NCBI GenBank assembly: GCA_030042915.1
Contig: JASHYS010000098.1
Location: forward strand, 1-15,718
DNA from: Acidobacteriaceae bacterium
Lineage (GTDB): Bacteria; Acidobacteriota; Terriglobia; Terriglobales; Acidobacteriaceae
Reading direction: 5' to 3'
DNA length: 15,718 bases
Under the pieces are notes generated by a model. That model was given only the letters and a program-made list of their open reading frames with translations. It ran no database searches and was not told where the DNA came from. The position numbers and the translations under genes were made by a program. Below are positions 6,453 through 12,993 of this stretch, piece after piece; position 1 is the first letter of the stretch, and every line of letters begins with the position of its first letter.

Positions 6453-8359
6453 ACTGGCGCGCACAAGGCCGTCTGCTAGCCGTATCGTTGCTCGTGGCCG
6501 CGCAGTTCGCCGCCGGGCCATGGGCAGCGAAAACGGCTCGAGCAGCTGCCGGGGCAAGGACCGGCGAGCCTCTCGTCTACGCGTCTCCGGTCGAGATCCT
6601 GTTTTCGCCCGATGGCGTGCGCCTTTACGTGCTCTGCCAGCAGAGTGGCGAGGTACGCGTGCTCGACTCGGCGACGTTCAAGACAATGGCCACGGTGGCC
6701 GTGGGTAGCATGCCGCGCGGATTCGCGCTCTCGCCTGACGGCGCGCGGCTTTTTGTGGCCAACTCATGGGACGATACGGTTTCGGTGATCGACACGCGGT
6801 CGATGCAGGTAGCGGCGACCTGGCCCGTGGGTGCGGAGCCTTCCGGTTTGGCGCAAGACCCGGCCGGCGACCTTCTGTTCGTGGCTAATCGCATCTCCAG
6901 CGACGTGGCTGTGCTTGACGCGCACACGGGAACGGAAGAGAAACGGCTGGCGGCTGGGCGCGGCGCCAGTTATATGACAGCTTCTCCCGATGGCCACCGG
7001 CTTTACGTCACGCATATTTATCCCATTCTGCCCGCGCACGGCAGCGCTGTGGGGAATCGCACGCCGCCGGAGTCGGAAATCACCGTGATCGACACGGGCC
7101 GCGCAGTGGTGACCGATCGCATTCCTCTTGCTAGCGTCGCAGGCGTTTTTCACGTGGCAATCTCAGCCGATGGACGGCTGGGCGCAGTGGCTGAGCTGCA
7201 TCCCAAGAACCTGGTGCCGCTCGCACATCTTGAACACGGCTGGGCCTTCGCGGACACGCTTACCCTTTTTGGCGCTGACGTAGGACCCAAGCCGATTGAG
7301 ATTCCGCTGGATGAACTGGAGCGTTATGCTGCGCGCCCCTTCGGCATCGCCATCACGCCCGACAAGTCGCGCCTCTACGTTGCCAGCGGCGGATCCGAGA
7401 TGGTAACCGCCATCGATGTGCCGCGCCTGCTGCGAACCGTTCGCGCACGGCGCCAGTCGTTTGTCGAGGATCTTTCGGCCAGCGCGAATTACGTGGTGGC
7501 GCGCATTGCCGTGGGCCACGATCCGCGCGGCGCAACTATTGCGCCCGACGGACGCCGGTTGTTTGTCGCCAACCGGCTCGACGATACCATCAGCGTGATC
7601 GACACGCACACCAATCGCTTGACGGCAACAATTTCCCTCAATGGGCCAAAGGAGATTTCAGTTCTCCGCTACGGCGAGCAGACCTTTTTCACCGCACGCT
7701 ACTCGTTTCAAGGCCAGATTGGGTGTGCCAACTGCCACATCGACTCCACCTTCGACGGCCTCACCTGGGACCTGGAGCCGGACGGTTTCGGCGTCGACAT
7801 CGTGGAAAACAAGATGCTCGAGGGCATCAAGGACCTTGCACCCTATAAATGGAACGGAGCCAATCCCAGCATCGCCGTCGAATGCGGTCCGCGCACCGAA
7901 AAATATTTCTGGCGCTCGGAAAGCTTCGACGAGCAGACGCTTTCAGACCTGGTGATGTATATCCGCAGCTTGCCGCCGAGGCCCAATCGCTGGCGCTCGG
8001 CAGACAATCAGCTCTCTGCGGCGCAAGAGCGCGGCAGGCTGATCTTCGAGCGCACCAAGGACAAATTTGGCAAGCCTATTCCTGAAGCTAACCGCTGTTC
8101 ATACTGCCACAGTGGGGTCAATGGAACCAATCAGAAGCTGTTTGACGTGGGAACGAAGAAGCCGACCGACAGCTCGGGACACTTGAAGACCCCGCAGCTG
8201 ACCAACGTTGGGCTCATCGCACCTTATCTCCACGACGGCTCTGCGCCTTCGCTTGAAGAGATCTGGACCATCTACAACCCGGGAGACCATCACGGCCGCA
8301 CCAACGATCTGACCAAGGACGAACTCAACGACCTGATCGAATACTTGAGGACGCGATGA
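6449..8359 (+). CDS. YVTN beta-propeller fused to a dihaem cytochrome c peroxidase/MauG-like domain
   Basis: This 636-residue exported protein has an N-terminal signal peptide ending near TARAAA (about residue 32). Residues of about 45-400 are a YVTN-type seven-bladed propeller, with repeated SPDGxRLYV and NRLDDTISVIDT elements. Two CXXCH sites follow: Cys426/Cys429/His430 (CANCH) and Cys550/Cys553/His554 (CSYCH), 124 residues apart. The C-terminus (LKTPQLTNV, APYLHDGSAPSLEEI, ELNDLIEYL) is the usual ending of the dihaem peroxidase/MauG family. The likely role is electron transfer or an oxidative step in the periplasm, with the propeller as a docking or cofactor-pocket domain. In hydrazine synthase, the propeller (beta) and dihaem (gamma) parts are separate proteins; here they are one chain beside an HzsA-related gene. 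The start overlaps the previous stop, and the stop overlaps the next start (ATGA at both ends). Haem attachment requires a cytochrome c maturation system, not seen in the window. Confidence 0.88.
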   Translation: MNWRAQGRLLAVSLLVAAQFAAGPWAAKTARAAAGARTGEPLVYASPVEILFSPDGVRLYVLCQQSGEVRVLDSATFKTMATVAVGSMPRGFALSPDGARLFVANSWDDTVSVIDTRSMQVAATWPVGAEPSGLAQDPAGDLLFVANRISSDVAVLDAHTGTEEKRLAAGRGASYMTASPDGHRLYVTHIYPILPAHGSAVGNRTPPESEITVIDTGRAVVTDRIPLASVAGVFHVAISADGRLGAVAELHPKNLVPLAHLEHGWAFADTLTLFGADVGPKPIEIPLDELERYAARPFGIAITPDKSRLYVASGGSEMVTAIDVPRLLRTVRARRQSFVEDLSASANYVVARIAVGHDPRGATIAPDGRRLFVANRLDDTISVIDTHTNRLTATISLNGPKEISVLRYGEQTFFTARYSFQGQIGCANCHIDSTFDGLTWDLEPDGFGVDIVENKMLEGIKDLAPYKWNGANPSIAVECGPRTEKYFWRSESFDEQTLSDLVMYIRSLPPRPNRWRSADNQLSAAQERGRLIFERTKDKFGKPIPEANRCSYCHSGVNGTNQKLFDVGTKKPTDSSGHLKTPQLTNVGLIAPYLHDGSAPSLEEIWTIYNPGDHHGRTNDLTKDELNDLIEYLRTR

Positions 8360-9519
8360 AGGAACGCACGCAAATCAAACGCCTGGTGCTGGCGCTGGCA
8401 GTGGGCGGGGCCACAGGAACGATATCTGCGCAACAGGCGGCAATCGCGCAAAAAAGTTCAAACCCTCCGGCAACCGTACGAGCAGCCAATGCGTCCGCGG
8501 CCAAGGTTTCGGCCGCGGCTCTGGCGCTTCCACATTTCCGCTTTGAGAACTTCACAACGGCCAATGGCCTCCCTGACAATCACGTCTTCGCGGTCCTGGT
8601 GGATGGTGACCGCATCTGGGTGGGCACTGAAAATGGCCTGGGACTCTACGAGAACGGGAAGTGGAAGACGTACACGACCAAGGATGGTCTAGCTCATCGT
8701 GCCGTGCTTTCTCTGGCGCTCGACAAGCGCACCGGAGATGTGTGGGCGGGCACCATGGCCGGGCTCAGCCGTATCTCCGCCGGACGCATCGACACCTACA
8801 CGCAATTGAATTCGGGCTTAAGCAACGACGTGGTCTACAACATTTCAGTGGAAGGCGATGACGTATGGGTGGCCACCGCTGCAGGAGGCTGCCGCCTGAA
8901 TACCCGAACCGGCCAATGGACCCTCTATAACGAGCGCAACACGCCCATGGCGGAGATCTGGACCTACGCTGTGAGCGCCGCGCCCGACAAAGTTTACTAC
9001 GGCGTGTGGGGCAGCGGGCTGCTGGAGTATGACCAGAAGACCGGCCGCTGGGACAAGTACGACGACCCCGACGGCGAAAACGAGATGGTGCTCTTCAAGG
9101 ACCAGGGGCTGATTCACGAAATTGTCACCTCGGTCAGCTATGTCGACAAGATCGTGTGGGCTGCCACCTACTTTGGCGATAGCCGCTACGACGGCCGCTA
9201 CTGGCATAACTTTCTCACCAAAGATAGCGGGCTGCCCTCGAACTTCACCAACATGGTCAGGGGCGTAGACGCCAATCGCGCGTGGTTCTGCACTGACAAG
9301 GGGCTCGCCTACTACGACGGCGCGAATTGGGCAGTCTACCGCCCATCGCTCACCACCGGAAAGCCGGAGATGACGGTGCGCGACGTGCAAGGCCACGTCG
9401 CGGCGGTCCCCGTCACCAGTGCGCCGGCACACAACTACATTCTTGGCATCGATTTTCAGGGCAACGACATCTGGGTTGCGACCGCCAAAGGGCTGAGCCA
9501 TGGAATTCGTCAGCCATAG
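8356..9519 (+). CDS. Secreted Reg_prop-type beta-propeller protein
   Basis: This 387-residue protein has a signal peptide (cleavage probably after TISA, about residue 25) and an Ala-rich linker to about residue 60. It then has tandem blades of about 40 residues of the two-component-regulator-propeller type: TTANGLPDNHVFAV, RIWVGTENGLGLYENGKWKTY, TKDGLAHRAVLSLALD, DVWAGTMAGLSRI, DVWVATAAGGCRL and later copies. In known family members such blades form the sensor part of hybrid histidine kinases. Here no transmembrane helix, kinase or DNA-binding part follows, so it is a free-standing periplasmic propeller, perhaps a binding or assembly subunit for the haem proteins before it. The ATG overlaps the stop of the cytochrome gene (ATGA). 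It is the last of the overlapping genes; the next starts after 31 bases. Confidence 0.82.
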   Translation: MKERTQIKRLVLALAVGGATGTISAQQAAIAQKSSNPPATVRAANASAAKVSAAALALPHFRFENFTTANGLPDNHVFAVLVDGDRIWVGTENGLGLYENGKWKTYTTKDGLAHRAVLSLALDKRTGDVWAGTMAGLSRISAGRIDTYTQLNSGLSNDVVYNISVEGDDVWVATAAGGCRLNTRTGQWTLYNERNTPMAEIWTYAVSAAPDKVYYGVWGSGLLEYDQKTGRWDKYDDPDGENEMVLFKDQGLIHEIVTSVSYVDKIVWAATYFGDSRYDGRYWHNFLTKDSGLPSNFTNMVRGVDANRAWFCTDKGLAYYDGANWAVYRPSLTTGKPEMTVRDVQGHVAAVPVTSAPAHNYILGIDFQGNDIWVATAKGLSHGIRQP

Positions 9520-9550
9520 AGCGGCGCAACACTCGTAAGGAGCTGTCATC

Positions 9551-10042
9551 ATGAGTGCATTTGCTGAAATCCTTGAAGCCATCGCCCACGCGCCGGTGAA
9601 AAAGCGCGCGGTGACCAATCGCGAAGTTCTCAACGAGGCATTTGCCTACGCCAAGCCGAGCTCGTTCTCGCGGGGCATGAGGATCGATCTGAATGGCCTG
9701 ACCATTCTGCTGATTTCGGGCACGGCTTCGATTGACGAGAATGGCCGAAGCGTGCACATAGGCGATTTTCGGGCGCAGATGCGGCGCACGCTGAGTAATA
9801 TCAGCGGATTGCTGGCCAGCGAAGGCTGCACCTGGCACGACATCGTGCGCACCACCTGCTATCTGCGCGACATTGAGCGCGATTACGAAGCCTTCAACGA
9901 GGAGCGCACTGCGTTCTATAAGGAACAGGGGCTTGATCCGCTCCCCGCCTCCACCGGCATCCAGGCCATTCTTTGCCGGCCTGAGCTGCTCATCGAGATC
10001 GAGGCTATTGCCATGTTCCGTGCGGAGAAGAGCAGCTCCTAG
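9551..10042 (+). CDS. RidA (YjgF/UK114)-fold protein, chorismatase C-terminus-like, without the RidA arginine
   Basis: This is a 163-residue cytoplasmic protein with no signal peptide. From about residue 45 it has the RidA fold: ILLISGTASID, RRTLSNISGLLAS, DIVRTTCYLRDIERDYEAF, PASTGIQA and LLIEIEAIAMF. E. coli RidA, an imine/enamine deaminase, uses Arg105 in PARS; here that position is Ser134 (PAST), so classical imine deaminase activity is doubtful. The RTTCYLRDI and LPASTGIQ wording resembles the C-terminal half of FkbO/Hyg5/XanB2 chorismatases, but the N-terminal half of those enzymes (about 150 residues) is absent. About 40 N-terminal residues are extra compared with E. coli RidA. AAGGAG lies 8 bases before ATG 9551. 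It sits in the same run as a DAHP synthase, hinting at an aromatic or chorismate link; this is inference only. Confidence 0.85.
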   Translation: MSAFAEILEAIAHAPVKKRAVTNREVLNEAFAYAKPSSFSRGMRIDLNGLTILLISGTASIDENGRSVHIGDFRAQMRRTLSNISGLLASEGCTWHDIVRTTCYLRDIERDYEAFNEERTAFYKEQGLDPLPASTGIQAILCRPELLIEIEAIAMFRAEKSSS

Positions 10043-10071
10043 TGCTTTGCGGCGCTGCAGGCAGGAGAATC

Positions 10072-12060
10072 ATGATGGGCAGGGGTTGGATGTCGACGGC
10101 GGCATGTATTGCGGTCTTGAGCGGCGCGGTGAATCTTGCCGGCCAAGGCGGGAACCAGGGCCCGAGCCAGAGCACGCATGTGTGCGAGTGCGGCGCGCAT
10201 CCGCCCGGGGCCCCGCGCGATCGCGAAGTGACGCCCTATGCGGGCGAGCCTCAAGATCTGAGCCCTTGGGCCAAATTTGCTGCACCCTACGACGTCAACT
10301 ACGTTCGCCCCAACATTTATATGGGAGCCGGGCGCGACATTCCCGAGCCCAAGGACGTGACCGAAGTGCGCATCGGTTTCATCGGTCCAGTCGAGCCGAA
10401 TCCCGAGGCAGTGTTCGGCCTGCGCATGCTTCACGGAGCGCAACTGGCCGTCGAAGAAGCCAATGCGCGCGGGGGCTATGGCGGCAAACCCTTTCGCCTC
10501 ATGCTCCACAATGACTACAACAACTGGCAGGCCAAGGCCTACTCCGGCGACGACCGGCCCACCGATCCAGCCATCTGGGGTTCGACCTCCGACGAGACTG
10601 TCAAGATGGCGTACGACGAGCAGGACTGGGCCATCTTCGGTTCCATCAGCTCGGAGACCACGCATATTGTGCTGCGTGTGGCGCTGCGCGCTGAGATCCC
10701 GGTCATCAACTCGGCTTCAACCGATTTCACCATCCCCGAAACCTACATTCCGTGGTACTTCACCGACATCCAGGACGATCGCGTGCAGTGTTTCACACTG
10801 GCGCGGCGCATTTTCACTGAATTGGGGCTCAAGCGCGTCGCCATTTTGCGCATCAACAACCGCTACGGCCGCTTCGGCGTTCCCAAGCTGCGCGATGCGG
10901 CCCGCCGTCTCGGCCATCCCATTGTCATCGAGCAGAAATTTTTGCCCGGTGATACTGAGTTTTCCAAGCAACTGCAGGTCATACGGGATTCGCGCGCCGA
11001 CGCCATCGTGATCTGGGCCGACGAAGCCGAAACCGCCGGCATCCTGAAACAGATGCGCGCCATGGGCATGCAACAGCGCGTCTTCGGCTCCTATCGCACG
11101 CTGGGGACCGAACTGCTCGCCCGGGCCGGCGCGGCGGCTGAGGGATTTGAAGCCGTCTTTCCTTACGATCCCACGCGCAACGACCCGCTTTGGCTCGATT
11201 TCAACCGGCGCTTCCAGGCACGCTTCAACGAACCGCCCGAACAGTTCGCTTCGCTGGCCTTCGACGCCATGAATGCGCTGCTCGATGCCATCTGCAAAGC
11301 AGGGCTCAACCGCGCCCGCATCCACGATGCCCTCGCCGATCTCGAGGAGTACGAGGGCGTCACCGGGCACATGATCTTCGATCCCAACCAGAAAAACGTA
11401 GCACCCATGTTTCTTGGCACGGTGCACAACGGCGCAATCACCTACCGGCCTGCAAGCATGAACAAGACTCCTGCCTTACCGCACGCGCAGCTGCCTGCAC
11501 CAGCCGCATCGCCGGTGCCCTATGCGCGGGTGGGCGAAGACGGCGTGGATTACGCCGGCCCCCGCGCCGCGAATCTTCCGCCGGGCCCGGTGCGCATCAT
11601 TCTGTTTGGTCCGGCTGCAGCGCAGGCCGCGCAGTCACCGCAGGTTGTTGCCGCGCTAAGCGCTGCAACTTCGATTGGCCCCAAGTGGTCGCTGCTGCCG
11701 GTGGAGAGCGGGCAAAACTGGGGCGCAGCTTCAACGCAGCTGGTGCGTGCACTGATGGACCAGCACGCTCTGGCGATTGTGGCTCTCGATCGCGACGCGG
11801 CGCATCTGGCAGAGCAACTGGCGCTGAAATGTTTCGTCCCGGTCATTGCGCTGAGCAACGATCACTCGCTCACCTCGGCCAATGTTCCGTGGATTTTCAG
11901 ACTGCCTGCCGCGACCACGCCTGCAACGGCGCTGCGTCTGCTGCGCGCGGCGGCTGCGGGCGGCGGCGCCAACCCTGAACGTGTGCGCGATGCGCTCGCG
12001 TCGGGGCGCGACATTGCCGGAATGGCGTTTCTGCCTACAGGAGAGCCGCGCGGGCAATGA
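10072..12060 (+). CDS. Periplasmic ABC-type (branched-chain amino acid-like) substrate-binding protein, orphan, with duplicated half-domain
   Basis: This 662-residue exported protein starts at ATG 10072 (or ATG 10075), with AGGAG just upstream and a signal peptide (about STAACIAVLSGAVNLAG). GTG 10042, which overlaps the RidA stop, is a less likely start. Residues of about 100-450 are a complete Peripla_BP_6/LivJ-like two-lobe binding domain (RIGFIGPVEPN, GAQLAVEEANARGG, AIFGSISSETTH, PVINSASTDFTIPE, ADAIVIWADEAETAGILKQM, GSYRTLGTELLARAG). After a Pro/Ala linker, residues of about 505-640 look like a second, degraded copy of the first lobe (RIILFGPAAA, LAIVALDRDAAHLAEQLAL, PVIALSNDHSLTSANVPWIF). 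A Cys pair (CECGAH) lies near residue 40. No permease or ATPase gene is nearby, so it may present a ligand to the neighbouring redox proteins rather than to a transporter. It resembles binding proteins linked to PQQ-dependent alcohol oxidation. Confidence 0.85.
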   Translation: MMGRGWMSTAACIAVLSGAVNLAGQGGNQGPSQSTHVCECGAHPPGAPRDREVTPYAGEPQDLSPWAKFAAPYDVNYVRPNIYMGAGRDIPEPKDVTEVRIGFIGPVEPNPEAVFGLRMLHGAQLAVEEANARGGYGGKPFRLMLHNDYNNWQAKAYSGDDRPTDPAIWGSTSDETVKMAYDEQDWAIFGSISSETTHIVLRVALRAEIPVINSASTDFTIPETYIPWYFTDIQDDRVQCFTLARRIFTELGLKRVAILRINNRYGRFGVPKLRDAARRLGHPIVIEQKFLPGDTEFSKQLQVIRDSRADAIVIWADEAETAGILKQMRAMGMQQRVFGSYRTLGTELLARAGAAAEGFEAVFPYDPTRNDPLWLDFNRRFQARFNEPPEQFASLAFDAMNALLDAICKAGLNRARIHDALADLEEYEGVTGHMIFDPNQKNVAPMFLGTVHNGAITYRPASMNKTPALPHAQLPAPAASPVPYARVGEDGVDYAGPRAANLPPGPVRIILFGPAAAQAAQSPQVVAALSAATSIGPKWSLLPVESGQNWGAASTQLVRALMDQHALAIVALDRDAAHLAEQLALKCFVPVIALSNDHSLTSANVPWIFRLPAATTPATALRLLRAAAAGGGANPERVRDALASGRDIAGMAFLPTGEPRGQ

Positions 12061-12102
12061 CGAGGCCGCTCTCATGGCTCGCGCGTGGCGCTTAGAACAA
12101 GC
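12061..12102. other. 42-bp convergent gap
   Basis: This separates the stops of the plus-strand binding-protein gene and the minus-strand exported protein. No clear hairpin with a T-tract on either strand was found, although a bidirectional terminator would be expected here. Confidence 0.4.
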
Positions 12103-12816
12103 CTACTGTTTCACGCGCTGCAACTCAAGCGGCATGGCGTTGCCCATTTGCGTGAATGTGCCGTCAATCGAGGCCAGCCCATCGGCAATCTTGCCTTCGT
12201 AGACAGCGCCCAATCCTTTGATCTCTATCGTCATTGACGAACCGTCGCGTTTGACCGACGTGGCGGGTACCCAAACCTGGGTTTGATCGGGGCTCTGCAT
12301 CTGCGCCGTCAAACCGTCCTGCGTGTTCACGATCTTGAACAGGATGCGCAGCTTGACGGTGCCGGCGTCCAGCATGCCCGCCCAGGTTCCATCGATATCC
12401 GACGGCGGCGCAGGTTTGGGAGGCGGCGGCGCCACCTCTGCCGCCGTCGCGCGCTTGAAGTTCAGCTCAAGCGGCGTTCCCTGCGACCAGGTACCGTCGA
12501 TTTCGGTGCCGTCCTTGTTCACTGTGCCCGTATACGTCCCATGAACGGCGTCCACCGTCATGTCGAACCTGGAGTCCTTGAGCGAAATGGCACTGACGGG
12601 GATGCCATATGCGCCCTGGTCGATGCTGTCGAGCGTTGCCGTCAGTGCGCCATCGTTATTGGCTTTGATGTGCAGGGCGAGTCGCAACTGCGCGCCCCCG
12701 GCTTGTAACGTGCCTTTCCAGTCGCCCGTCACAGGCGCCTGCGCCCGGCCCATGGGAGCAAGCATCGCGGCCAATCCTGTAAACAATGCCCAGGTCCGAA
12801 TCGTGATCCCTTTCAT
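12103..12816 (-). CDS. Exported protein with two tandem copies of an acidobacterial hydrolase-associated beta domain
   Basis: This 237-residue protein has a signal peptide (cleavage near GRAQA, about residue 27). Domain 1 spans about 31-122 ([61 protein letters not shown]). After a Pro-rich linker (123-140), domain 2 spans about 141-235 ([60 protein letters not shown]). The two align along their length, so they are a tandem duplication. Domain 1 resembles the module found N-terminal to secreted alpha/beta hydrolases in Acidobacteria; no hydrolase motif (GxSxG) is present here. The function is unknown; binding or periplasmic stabilisation is possible. GGGAG lies 6 bases upstream of the ATG. 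It is divergent from acs and convergent with the binding-protein gene. Confidence 0.85.
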   Translation of the reverse strand: MKGITIRTWALFTGLAAMLAPMGRAQAPVTGDWKGTLQAGGAQLRLALHIKANNDGALTATLDSIDQGAYGIPVSAISLKDSRFDMTVDAVHGTYTGTVNKDGTEIDGTWSQGTPLELNFKRATAAEVAPPPPKPAPPSDIDGTWAGMLDAGTVKLRILFKIVNTQDGLTAQMQSPDQTQVWVPATSVKRDGSSMTIEIKGLGAVYEGKIADGLASIDGTFTQMGNAMPLELQRVKQ

Positions 12817-12840
12817 GGTTCTCTCCCTCTTGAGCCCAAC

Positions 12841-12849
12841 ATCCTAGCA
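12841..12849 (-). promoter_or_regulatory. Possible extended -10 promoter of the exported repeat protein
   Basis: On the minus strand, TGCTAGGAT reads as an extended -10 (TGn plus TAGGAT, four of six consensus bases). It lies about 25 bases before the ATG at 12816. No good -35 box is present at the usual distance. Confidence 0.3.
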
Positions 12850-12883
12850 GAACACCCCGCCCTGCCTTTCTGCGCGCCGTCAC

Positions 12884-12913
12884 TTGCCTCCGTTGCCTCC
12901 CGCCCGCTAAAGT
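12884..12913 (+). promoter_or_regulatory. Possible sigma70-type promoter of acs
   Basis: TTGCCT (12884-12889) and TAAAGT (12908-12913) each match four of six consensus bases with an 18-bp spacer, giving a leader of about 75 bases before acs. The -35 box lies in one copy of the TTGCCTCC repeat. Confidence 0.3.
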
Positions 12914-12993
12914 GGCAACCGAGGCCTCGCGCAGGCGCCGACGCCCCAGCGGCCCGCGAAGCATATCCAACCTGCTTTCATAAAGGACTGTAC

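Larger units (their letters stand above)
12817..12993. other. 177-bp divergent intergenic region between the exported repeat protein and acs
   Basis: It must carry promoters for both directions. Candidates are listed separately. It also contains a short direct repeat of TTGCCTCC (12884-12891 and 12893-12900) and AAAGGA (12982-12987), which is the Shine-Dalgarno of acs, 6 bases before its ATG. No ORF was seen. Confidence 0.5.

Noticed and set aside
3190..8359. A true hydrazine synthase (anammox) locus
   Set aside because: The alpha-like protein is about half length with one haem, no separate beta and gamma genes exist, and no hydrazine dehydrogenase or other anammox gene is present; only an architectural likeness is supported.
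10042..10071. GTG 10042 as start of the binding protein (TAGTG overlap with the RidA stop)
   Set aside because: The ribosome site there is poorly spaced, whereas AGGAG lies just before ATG 10072/10075, from which the signal peptide begins.
12884..12900. Two copies of TTGCCTCC with a 9-bp period before acs, considered as an operator
   Set aside because: The repeat is short, has no palindromic character, and only two copies occur; chance is plausible in this C-rich segment.
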